A program made the translations under genes and the position numbers. A stretch of DNA of 20,140 nucleotides from a virus: IMG/VR virus record IMGVR_UViG_3300036045_000070, positions 1 through 20,140 of that record. The stretch is one strand, 5' to 3'. Of this stretch, positions 7,084 to 13,546 are shown piece by piece. Position 1 is the first letter of the stretch; each line of letters starts with the position of its first letter. The notes beneath the pieces were generated by a model, which saw only the letters and a list, made by a program, of their open reading frames with translations, did not search any database and was not told where the DNA came from.

Positions 7084-8631
7084 TCAGTTCACAGCCGGCG
7101 GCGCAGGGCCGAACTGCACCCGCAACGGATGCGGATAGGGATACGGCGTGTAGTGCAGCGCCCATGTATTGGGCGACACGCACCGGTACAGCCGCCCCTG
7201 CTCCCCGCCCACGCGCCCGTTCCAGTTGCCTTCATTCGTCGCCCACCAGGCAACATTCAGCGCGCAATTCACCGGCCGCTGCGCCAACGTGCCGACGCCC
7301 ACTCCGGTCGCACACGTCGCCGCGCCGGGATTGCAACCCGTATTGAACGTGCCTCTGAAAAAGTCCCGGTTCTCGGCCACCTGACCCGGTGAATTGTTGT
7401 TCAACCACGAACCGCCCCACCCCGTCCCGATCGTGCCGACCGTGCCCCATTCGTAAATCGGCTCAAGCGCCTGACGCGGCCACAACGCGCCGCCTCGGGA
7501 AGGGTTCGTTTTGCTGGGGAAGGACCCGGTGAGCAGATCGCCCTGACCGCGAGCGGGCTGATCGATGCACGCGTAGCCATTGCTGAGCGCGTTTTCATCC
7601 CACGAGCTGCCGCTACCACACACGCCCCACCCGCCATAGGGCGGGCTGTAGCCGCAGGCCGTGCCGAGGCGACAGATATTGAAATACAGGATGTGCTTGA
7701 ACGTGCCGATTCCGACGTCGTTCCCCCACATGATCTGCGGGCCGCTGTTGTTGTAGGAAAACGCAAAGGGCTGGTTCGCCCCGGGCGGGTGATTGTTCGT
7801 CACTACGTTTTTGTACAGCTCGTACCCCCGGCAGCCGCGATCGTCCCCGGCGTGCCCGGTCGGATGCGTCTGTCCGTAATTGCCGTTCAGTGACGTCGTG
7901 AATCGAATCACGAATTTTCCGCCGGTGTGACAGTCGGACCAGACCGCCGTAGGCGGAAAATCGACCGACGGGCGATCCGATTGCAGATAGCTGTCCTCGA
8001 CGTACATGAAGTCATCCGTACCGAATCCGGTCGGCTGAGACCACGTGAGATCGCCGTGATTGCTATCCTCGCCGTTGACGAAATGGATCCAACCGATCGA
8101 GGTACCGGCCAGCACGCGCACGTTGTCGATCACCCCCCGCACCTGTCCACCGATGACGAGAAACTTTCCGGCGTTGTTCGGCGTGTAGCTCGCTTTGTTG
8201 ATGGTCAGATGATCCAGCCGCACCCGGCGACTGTTCCCGCGCACCCAGAACATCCCGCCTTCCTTGATAGCCCCCGTGCCGCCCCGGATCGTGATCCCGG
8301 CCAGACGAAAATATCCGGTGGCATTCGTCGTGATCGCCATCAGCGGCGTTCCGCTCGCGACGTTATCCTGAATGACCGTGACGTCGCCGCCGCCCTGAAC
8401 GTTGAGATTGCCAGCGCCCAACACCTGCACATCCGGCGGTGCGCTCCACGACAGCGTCGTCGTCCAGTTGCACACGCCGGCGGGGATCAGTACCCGATCA
8501 CCGGCCGTCGCGGACTGCATGGCCGTATTGACGTGGTCCCGCGAACAGGAGGCCGCGATCCGATCCACAGCGAGCGCGGGCGCGCACGCCAGCGCGAGGA
8601 TCAGGGTAAAAGCGTGCGTTCTGCTGACCAA
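7084..8631 (-). CDS. Secreted right-handed beta-helix (pectate-lyase-like) protein
   Basis: I choose TTG at 8631, because GGAGG lies about 8 bases before it and it gives a classic signal peptide (MVSR, then a hydrophobic core FTLILALACAPALA, cleavage after ALA at residue 21). The 515-residue product then shows the beta-helix entry motif 'VNTAMQSATAGDRVLIPAG' with Cys29/Cys54, followed by rungs such as 'FRLAGITIRGG' and 'RRVRLDHLTINKA'. The C-terminal region contains 'NVAWWATNEGNWNG' and ends near 'YTPYPYPHPL', a tail I associate with secreted beta-helix, polysaccharide-lyase-like proteins. About a dozen Cys suggest disulfides and an extracytoplasmic site. It overlaps the GH-like gene by 31 bases. 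Substrate is unknown; lyase activity is inferred. A signal peptide is odd for a virion protein. Confidence 0.82.
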   Translation of the reverse strand: MVSRTHAFTLILALACAPALAVDRIAASCSRDHVNTAMQSATAGDRVLIPAGVCNWTTTLSWSAPPDVQVLGAGNLNVQGGGDVTVIQDNVASGTPLMAITTNATGYFRLAGITIRGGTGAIKEGGMFWVRGNSRRVRLDHLTINKASYTPNNAGKFLVIGGQVRGVIDNVRVLAGTSIGWIHFVNGEDSNHGDLTWSQPTGFGTDDFMYVEDSYLQSDRPSVDFPPTAVWSDCHTGGKFVIRFTTSLNGNYGQTHPTGHAGDDRGCRGYELYKNVVTNNHPPGANQPFAFSYNNSGPQIMWGNDVGIGTFKHILYFNICRLGTACGYSPPYGGWGVCGSGSSWDENALSNGYACIDQPARGQGDLLTGSFPSKTNPSRGGALWPRQALEPIYEWGTVGTIGTGWGGSWLNNNSPGQVAENRDFFRGTFNTGCNPGAATCATGVGVGTLAQRPVNCALNVAWWATNEGNWNGRVGGEQGRLYRCVSPNTWALHYTPYPYPHPLRVQFGPAPPAVN

Positions 8632-11297
8632 GGCCCTACCTCCACTCCGACGACCGAACGCACGGCCACATAGGCCGTGCTGCCGGTGTTGTTGGTCCAA
8701 CTGAGCGCCGACCCGACACTCAGCCGGTTCGGGTACAGCGCGGGGTTATTGCGATCGCCGGAGGCGAGCGAAGAAGCGCTCCACCCGATGTCATAGCTAT
8801 CGGCTCCTGAGGAGACCCAGCTGAGCGTGGACGAGGAGAGCTGAGCCGGCACCGCCTTGAACCACGCATACAGCACACTGTCCGGCTGATGAATTCCTGC
8901 GCCGGGCGCGGCGAGCCCCCACGAGCCCTCGGCGGTCTGTACGGTCGCCGCCGTCCCGTTGAACAGCATCACCAGTTCCGGGAACTGCTGCAACGCGAAC
9001 GTCCACCAGTCGCCGTACCACGCCACGCCCTGCGAGGAAAAGCGCCAGTTCTGAAATCCGGTGTACGCCGCATGGATCGGCGTGACGTTGACGGCGTTGC
9101 CGCTGGCCAGTGTCACGGGCATCACGATCGCATTGGTGCCGTTCGTCGCATCGGTCTGCGTCGGATGCAGCGTCGCCGTGCTCGTACCCGTCACGCGCGC
9201 CCACGCGCTGCGCTCGTTGATCGGCGTGCCGCCCTCGGTCGGGAGCGCGCCGTAAGGCAGGCTCGTGGTGTACAGCGCATGCCCGGTGGCGAACGCACTG
9301 CCGATCGCGGAGGAGAACGTCAGCGTCGTTGACCCCGTCGTCGTGGCATAGGTGAGCTGCGGGGCCTGCACGCGATACAGCGAGACGTGGTGCGAACCCT
9401 CGTAAGCGATCGTGGGCTTGGTCGCCACCCACGGATTCGTCGCCCGGCTCGCCTTCCACGACAGCACGCGCGAGGACTCGAAGGCGAGCGCATCGCGCAT
9501 GAAGGTTTCCCACTGCGATTGCGACCACGACGCCGCCCCCGCCGAGAGGAAGGCCGACGTGTTGTCGATCGCCGCCGTCTGGCCCACGTAGGCCGCGATG
9601 CTCAAGTGCGTGCAGAGTTCCCCGGAGCGCAGCCCCGCGCCGTTGCGCCTGTAGGCGTAACTGGGCGTGGTGATGTCGTAGAACGCCGCCTGCCCGATCA
9701 GCGGCTTGATCAGGCGCGAGGCCCCGAAGACCGTCTCGAACTCCTCCCACGCCTGCATGGACTTCTCGGCGTAGGCGCACATCTGCCCGTCGTTCTGCCC
9801 GCTCGACGGGTTGCCGGCCGCATCCACCACATACGGCGCAATCGTCGAGACGATCACGTTCGTCGCGAACGAGCGCGAGAGGCCGAACGGGAATGCGTAG
9901 TTCCAGAACTCGAGCCCGACTTCCAACACGTACTTGCCGGTGTAGCCCGTCGCGTTCAGCGCATTGGCGAGCGAGGCATACGCCGCACGCGTCCAGTGAA
10001 TCGGCAAGTTCAGCCACAGCGTGCCGACGTTCATTTTCAGCGCGAGACGCGCCTGATTCACGTAGGACCGCGCAGCGGCAAACTGATGCGTGTCCGGCCA
10101 CGCACCCTGCGCGTAGGACAGTTCGGAGGAGGCTCCATCGAGCAGGTACTGCCACGAATCGCCGAACTGCACCGGACGGATCGCGCCGAGCGTGGAATTG
10201 AAGCGAGCGAGAAAGTCCGGGTTGAACAGTTCGCCCGCGTTGTGCAGCGCCTGGTAATCGGCGTGCACAAAGGCGTAGTTCGTCACCGTGATGTTCGCGG
10301 CCGTGTCGTTCACGATCCGCATGTACACGATGAGATTGTCTTGCAGCGATTCGGAGGGGACGCTGTACGTGTCCTGTCCTGGCCCGTACGACGGGCGCGT
10401 CACGCCACCGCTCAGGATCGGCGTGCTCGTGCCACCACCGGTCCACGTGAAGGTGTAGGTGCCCGGCTTGATGGCGCTGTGATTGAAGTCCGATTTCGGC
10501 GGACGGCGATACACGGGGATGAACACCGATCCGCCGGGGATCAGCGTCGCGGCACCCGTGGCTGGATCGAGCGTCGAGCCACTGCTGACATTGAAGTCGG
10601 TGGCGGCACGGACCTTGTTGATCCACGCATCGCCCCAGGACCAGTAGTACGCCTCGCCGATGTTCGTGCCCTTGGCCGAGACGGTGACCACGGCCGCCAA
10701 GTTCGTGGTCGCAGAGGCCGTATTGCTGTACGGTCCGACGTTGCCCGCCACATCCGTGGCGCGCGCTCGCACGTCGTACGCCGTCGAAGCGGTGAGTCCG
10801 CCGATGGTGTACGGGAACGCCGTCGTCGCCGCGGTGGCGAGCAGCCACGAGGAGTCGACGGTGCGCTTGTACTCGATGCGGTAGGAAGCCACGCCCGAGC
10901 CGGTATCCACCGACGGAGTGGTGAGTTGTACGCTCACCTGAGAGGCCGACAACGCGTTGACCGCGATGACCGGCGCGGTCGGCGCGATCGAGTCGAGCAG
11001 GGTGGTGCCGACCACGATCGAAGAGCGCGGCCCCTCACCCCCGAACCCGACGCTCGAGATCGTGTAGGAGTAACCGGTCGCCGCTGCAAGTCCCGTGTCG
11101 AGATACGAGGCCGTGGTCGGCGTCGCGATGAGCGAAGCACCGCGATAGACGCGGTAGGACTCCGCGAGCGCAAGCGCGTTCCACGTGAGCTGCACCGAGG
11201 ATTGCGAGACGCCCGTCGCCGCGATCCCCGTCGGCGGGGGCGTCAGGAAGATGCGTGTGAGCGAGCTCAAGCCGAGCGGCCTGTCGGGTTTCGCCAT
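8601..11297 (-). CDS. FN3 and glycoside-hydrolase-like tail/surface protein (898 aa)
   Basis: The domain order is: a short N-terminal lead, FN3 domain 1 (about 20-100), FN3 domain 2 (105-200), a beta-rich module (200-350), a TIM-barrel-like hydrolase core (355-640 resuming at 745-815) and a C-terminal FN3-like domain (820-898). In the core, 'VLEVGLEFWNYAF' (458-469, Glu463) resembles the SNE-x-WN acid/base motif of clan GH-A enzymes, and 'PTIAYEGSHHV' (629-638, Glu633) resembles the nucleophile strand YEGG-x-H. A beta insertion (640-745) separates barrel parts. It probably binds and cuts a surface polysaccharide as a tail fibre or spike. The SNE motif has Gly-Leu in place of Ser-Asn, so activity is uncertain. 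The ATG at 11297 lacks a clear Shine-Dalgarno. Confidence 0.82.
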   Translation of the reverse strand: MAKPDRPLGLSSLTRIFLTPPPTGIAATGVSQSSVQLTWNALALAESYRVYRGASLIATPTTASYLDTGLAAATGYSYTISSVGFGGEGPRSSIVVGTTLLDSIAPTAPVIAVNALSASQVSVQLTTPSVDTGSGVASYRIEYKRTVDSSWLLATAATTAFPYTIGGLTASTAYDVRARATDVAGNVGPYSNTASATTNLAAVVTVSAKGTNIGEAYYWSWGDAWINKVRAATDFNVSSGSTLDPATGAATLIPGGSVFIPVYRRPPKSDFNHSAIKPGTYTFTWTGGGTSTPILSGGVTRPSYGPGQDTYSVPSESLQDNLIVYMRIVNDTAANITVTNYAFVHADYQALHNAGELFNPDFLARFNSTLGAIRPVQFGDSWQYLLDGASSELSYAQGAWPDTHQFAAARSYVNQARLALKMNVGTLWLNLPIHWTRAAYASLANALNATGYTGKYVLEVGLEFWNYAFPFGLSRSFATNVIVSTIAPYVVDAAGNPSSGQNDGQMCAYAEKSMQAWEEFETVFGASRLIKPLIGQAAFYDITTPSYAYRRNGAGLRSGELCTHLSIAAYVGQTAAIDNTSAFLSAGAASWSQSQWETFMRDALAFESSRVLSWKASRATNPWVATKPTIAYEGSHHVSLYRVQAPQLTYATTTGSTTLTFSSAIGSAFATGHALYTTSLPYGALPTEGGTPINERSAWARVTGTSTATLHPTQTDATNGTNAIVMPVTLASGNAVNVTPIHAAYTGFQNWRFSSQGVAWYGDWWTFALQQFPELVMLFNGTAATVQTAEGSWGLAAPGAGIHQPDSVLYAWFKAVPAQLSSSTLSWVSSGADSYDIGWSASSLASGDRNNPALYPNRLSVGSALSWTNNTGSTAYVAVRSVVGVEVGPWSAERTLLP

Positions 11298-11342
11298 GTC
11301 AGGGACAGCCGAGAAGGCGGCGAAGCCACCCGGGAAGCCATC

Positions 11343-11648
11343 TCAGCCAGCGGCAAAATTTATCGGCGCGCTCGGCTGCTTCGGCAGGACGTCGAACGTG
11401 GCACTGTTCGAGAAGTCCGACGCCACGCCGTCGCGATTCACGACGCGGATACGTGCGGTGTAACTGCCAACCGTACTGGTCACGCTGGCGATGGGCAGTT
11501 CGTACGCGCCGCTCGTCACCCACGCCACGGGCACGGACACGACCGGTGCGCCGTTCACCTCGATCTCGTAACCCGCGAACTGCGACTCGTCGAATACGGT
11601 GCCGTCGACGTTGGTGAGCGGCTGTGTCCAGAACAGCTTGTCGGCCAT
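11343..11648 (-). CDS. Single FN3-like domain protein (101 aa)
   Basis: The protein starts MADKLFWTQPLTNVDGT and has 'FAGYEIEVNGAPV', 'GAYELPIASVTS', 'GSYTARIRVVNRDGVAS' and 'FSNSATFDVLP', the strand pattern of one fibronectin type III domain, with a Pro-rich tail (KQPSAPINF). ATG at 11648 is chosen because GAGG lies 7 bases upstream; a longer frame to 11681 would read through the terminator hairpin. It is the first late gene after the Q-like regulator and lies just before the larger FN3/GH protein. It may be an adaptor or tail-surface subunit. The family is clear at domain level; the role is inferred. Confidence 0.78.
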   Translation of the reverse strand: MADKLFWTQPLTNVDGTVFDESQFAGYEIEVNGAPVVSVPVAWVTSGAYELPIASVTSTVGSYTARIRVVNRDGVASDFSNSATFDVLPKQPSAPINFAAG

Positions 11649-11663
11649 AGGTGCCTCGTGAGG

Positions 11664-11691
11664 AAAAAGAAAGGCCCGCATCAGGCGGGCC
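11664..11691 (-). terminator. Strong intrinsic terminator, leftward (tR'-like position)
   Basis: On the minus strand GGCCCGC-CTGAT-GCGGGCC (plus 11673-11679 with 11685-11691) is followed by TTTCTTTTT. It lies 16-43 bases before the first late ATG and downstream of the Q-like gene. This matches where lambda-type phages place the terminator that Q overrides. Confidence 0.88.
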
Positions 11692-11812
11692 AGAGGGGTG
11701 CGTCAGCCAGGGGAGTACCGATGACGCAGCGCGTAAACGAGTTGAGCGTCCACGCTACCGAAATGATAGCGATTGACGCCCAGAAGAATCCCGACAGAAT
11801 CGCGTCACTTTG
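11692..11812 (-). promoter_or_regulatory. Candidate late leader/promoter region (qut-like position)
   Basis: The 121 bases between the Q-like stop and the terminator hold no gene with a normal start. A TATCAT hexamer on the minus strand (plus 11763-11768) is a possible -10, but no good -35 is at the right distance. A start near 11756 would give a short leader ending in the terminator. The role is inferred from position only. Confidence 0.35.
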
Positions 11813-12223
11813 TCAGGCGGCGCTTTTAGCGTTCGGCGTGGGCTTCGGGTGCCATCGTTCGCGGTCCATCGACAACACGCGATCCACGCACCAGTGCGCG
11901 CGATGCAGGCGCTCGTAGTACGTGTCGCGCGAAATACCCAAGCGGTACGCTTTGGTTTTGCCTTTGCCGATCACCACGTAGTGTACGAACAGCACCTCAC
12001 GCGATTCTTCGTCCAGCACCTTGATCGCGCAGGCGGTTTCGAGCGCCTCGCCCGTGAGGACTTCAGAGTAGGACTGCACAAGGCGGGTCGCGGACGCCCC
12101 GAGCACGCCTTCCTCGGAAAGTTTTCCGAGGATGCTGCGCGAGGGCCAGCCATCCTTACCGAGGTAAATCTGGCGGATGCGCCGCCCCCAGGTGATGCAG
12201 CGATGGTGGATGTGATCAATCAT
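11813..12223 (-). CDS. Antiterminator-Q-like late gene regulator
   Basis: This 136-residue protein begins MIDHIHHRCITWGRRIRQIY. The rest shows a Q/ArpU-type layout: a middle linker with Ala/Leu-rich helix (about 45-70), then an HTH near residues 72-115 ('EESREVLFVHYVV', 'AYRLGISRDTYYERLHRAH'), similar to sigma region 4 or the Phage_antitermQ family. Q proteins bind near the late promoter and let RNA polymerase ignore terminators. The gene is the last of the leftward early operon and is followed by a leader, a strong terminator and late genes, as in lambda. The ATG at 12223 lies three bases after the upstream stop codon. A RinA/ArpU-type activator is the main alternative. Confidence 0.7.
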   Translation of the reverse strand: MIDHIHHRCITWGRRIRQIYLGKDGWPSRSILGKLSEEGVLGASATRLVQSYSEVLTGEALETACAIKVLDEESREVLFVHYVVIGKGKTKAYRLGISRDTYYERLHRAHWCVDRVLSMDRERWHPKPTPNAKSAA

Positions 12224-12226
12224 GGC

Positions 12227-12337
12227 CTACGCGATCCACACCCCGAGCAGCACCCCCAGGTAGAACGCGCCGCAGAGCAGCATGGCGTTGACCACGCCGC
12301 GTGCGGGAGCCAGGGGATCGCTGTAGTCGTCGTTCAT
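12227..12337 (-). CDS. 36-residue single-pass membrane protein
   Basis: This small gene opens with ATGA overlapping the VRR-NUC-like gene's stop (12334-12337), with GAGG 8 bases before the ATG, and ends three bases before the Q-like ATG. The product has an acidic start (MNDDYSDPLAPARG), then one hydrophobic stretch of about 21 residues from Val15 to the C-terminal VWIA. One transmembrane helix with the N-terminus probably cytosolic is the simplest reading. It could be a host-membrane modulator or a lysis accessory, but it is too short for a standard holin and no partner is recognisable. Tight coupling and the ribosome site make it a credible gene despite its size. Confidence 0.72.
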   Translation of the reverse strand: MNDDYSDPLAPARGVVNAMLLCGAFYLGVLLGVWIA

Positions 12338-12624
12338 GTCGTTACCCTCGCTTGCAGGTCACGGAGTACGTCGTCCTCGGTGCGCCAGACGTAGACCGGC
12401 GCGCCTTGCTGCTGGCAGGTGCTCAGGAACGCTTCCTGACTCGGCTGCAGGCGGTTGCGGCCGTCAGGATTCTTGATCTCGACGCAGATCCAGCGGCCCC
12501 GGTGTGCGATCCACCCGTCGAGAGGTCCGGCCTCGACCCACGTCGCGCCGAGCCGGTGCGCGAGGAATAGCAGCCCCTGCTCGTTGGCGTCGCGGCGGTT
12601 ACGGGTGTAGCGCCTCGCGGTCAT
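12334..12624 (-). CDS. VRR-NUC-like small nuclease
   Basis: The 96-residue protein starts MTARRYTRNRRDANEQGLLF at the ATG that overlaps the upstream stop (ATGA, 12621-12624). It contains a compact PD-(D/E)XK core: Asp36 in 'GPLDGW', then 'WICVEIKN' giving Glu49-x-Lys51, and 'QPSQEAFL' with Gln63, the layout of standalone VRR-NUC domains. Such proteins can act on branched DNA and often sit where lambdoid phages keep Rap or RusA resolvases, between replication and Q genes. A structure-specific nuclease role is therefore inferred. The size is normal for phage VRR-NUC proteins. The 131-residue version is rejected as it would read deep into the neighbour. Confidence 0.78.
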   Translation of the reverse strand: MTARRYTRNRRDANEQGLLFLAHRLGATWVEAGPLDGWIAHRGRWICVEIKNPDGRNRLQPSQEAFLSTCQQQGAPVYVWRTEDDVLRDLQARVTT

Positions 12625-12929
12625 GCGTTCTGGCGGCTTTCGGCCATACCCCTGTGGGGTAGGGCCGGCTGGTCGAGTTCGCCGCACGGAGAGCCCAAGA
12701 AGGCCCATCCAACAGGTTTGCGCAGCCATTCCGACGTCACCGCCGCCGGATCACGCGGCGGATTCGCGTAGGGGCCGCCGCTGGGGGCGGGACGCAGTGG
12801 CCACAGGGGGCAGGACCGGCAACTGCACTGCGCGACCTGCTCGCGCCACGTCCCGCCCCCGCTCGTCGGGTCGTAGATGCAGTCCTTGAACTTCGCGTTG
12901 ATAGCGGCGCGTAACCCGACTCGTTGCAT
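12621..12929 (-). CDS. Small Cys-rich phage protein (102 aa)
   Basis: I place the start at ATG 12929, with GTGAGG six bases upstream; a GTG at 12941 in the same frame is less well placed. The N-terminal 43 residues carry the conserved-looking block 'KDCIYDPTSGGGTWREQV' and Cys17, Cys35, Cys37 and Cys40, a likely zinc site, followed by 'PLWPLRP'. I recognise this block from other proteobacterial phage proteins of unknown function. The C-terminal half is Pro/Gly-rich and of low complexity, ending MAESRQNA. It overlaps the VRR-NUC gene by 4 bases. A nucleic-acid or protein-binding role is plausible in this nin-like cluster. Confidence 0.75.
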   Translation of the reverse strand: MQRVGLRAAINAKFKDCIYDPTSGGGTWREQVAQCSCRSCPLWPLRPAPSGGPYANPPRDPAAVTSEWLRKPVGWAFLGSPCGELDQPALPHRGMAESRQNA

Positions 12930-12942
12930 GATCTGCCTCACC

Positions 12943-13134
12943 TCACGGCTGCGGATTGGACCCGCGCAACTTAAACCGCCGCCACTGCGGCGGAGTGCCG
13001 AGCTCGACGAGCGCCGGGGAGTGCATCACCACGCAATGCACACAGTGGTGCTTGTGGTGCAGCGTCTCGCTGCGACAGCGTCGGCACGCGAGGCGCGCGA
13101 ACGCTGCCGGTGGCGCGTACTGGACGAGCTTCAC
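12943..13134 (-). CDS. Small zinc-ribbon-like protein (63 aa)
   Basis: A GTG at 13134 overlaps the upstream stop (GTGA) and yields 63 residues starting VKLVQYAPPAAFARLA (Met at the start codon). Two Cys pairs, Cys17-x2-Cys20 and Cys31-x2-Cys34, are separated by a His-rich spacer (HHKHH), as in a short zinc ribbon. A basic C-terminal tail with RRFKLRG follows. This fits a nucleic-acid-binding zinc protein of the kind common between phage replication and Q genes. The longer open frame to 13329 is not used because it would cover the HTH gene. Function is not further specified. Confidence 0.7.
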   Translation of the reverse strand: MKLVQYAPPAAFARLACRRCRSETLHHKHHCVHCVVMHSPALVELGTPPQWRRFKLRGSNPQP

Positions 13135-13286
13135 GGCCGCACCCACTTGTACCGGTATCCGCGCCGCGCGAGGCTGATCGTGCAGCCGGACACCCCATAG
13201 CGCGCGGCGAGTACCGTCCCCCGCTCGGTACTCGCGCGAATCAGCCGCACCTGCTCGTCGGTGAGCGTGCGCGGATGGCCCGTCAC
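13131..13286 (-). CDS. Small HTH protein (51 aa)
   Basis: The GTG at 13286 begins a 51-residue frame ending at the GTGA junction with the zinc-ribbon gene. The core 'LTDEQVRLIRAST' and 'VLAARYGVSGCTISLARRG' is a compact helix-turn-helix of the kind seen as an appendage of HNH enzymes, recombinases or sigma-like regions. The C-terminus is strongly basic (RRGYRYKWVRP), consistent with DNA contact. Upstream spacing is 17 bases and I see no strong Shine-Dalgarno, so the exact start is uncertain. Its role may be regulatory or structural in replication; nothing nearby decides. Confidence 0.6.
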   Translation of the reverse strand: MTGHPRTLTDEQVRLIRASTERGTVLAARYGVSGCTISLARRGYRYKWVRP

Positions 13287-13303
13287 GCGGCGCGCAGCTT
13301 GAC

Positions 13304-13546
13304 TCAAGCCGCTTCCTTCCGCAGTGCAACGCCGTAAAGGCGCTCGAAGCAGGTGGCGTAGGTCTCCGGCTTCCCTTCGCGGTTGCGCCCGACGATCACG
13401 TGCTCGAGGCCACGATCGAGGATCGTCTGGCGGATGCGATCGCGCCTGATACCAGAATCCGTGACGCCCGCGAACACCGCCCCGTAGACCGTCAGGCGCT
13501 TGGCGAGCCACGCTTCGCGGTCGAGCTGCTGCGGGGAGAGGCTCAT
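13304..13546 (-). CDS. Small hypothetical phage protein (80 aa)
   Basis: The ATG at 13546 overlaps the helicase stop (ATGA). The 80 residues begin MSLSPQQLDREAWLAKRLTV and include an alpha-helical middle 'GIRRDRIRQTILDRGLEHVI' and a conserved-looking 'GRNREGKPETYATCFERL'. I do not recognise a named family, although this kind of protein recurs next to phage helicases. There is no metal or membrane motif. Strong coupling to the helicase suggests an accessory to replication, perhaps a loader or DNA-binding subunit, but this is inference from position. Confidence 0.65.
   Translation of the reverse strand: MSLSPQQLDREAWLAKRLTVYGAVFAGVTDSGIRRDRIRQTILDRGLEHVIVGRNREGKPETYATCFERLYGVALRKEAA

Noticed and set aside
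8632-8700. ATG start at 8700 for the beta-helix gene
   Set aside because: It adds a Gly/Arg-rich stretch before the signal peptide and lies within the GH-like gene; TTG 8631 has the ribosome site.
9387-11918. Plus-strand open frame of 843 codons opposite the FN3/GH gene
   Set aside because: Arg/Gly/His-rich low-information sequence; the minus strand gives clear FN3 and hydrolase motifs.
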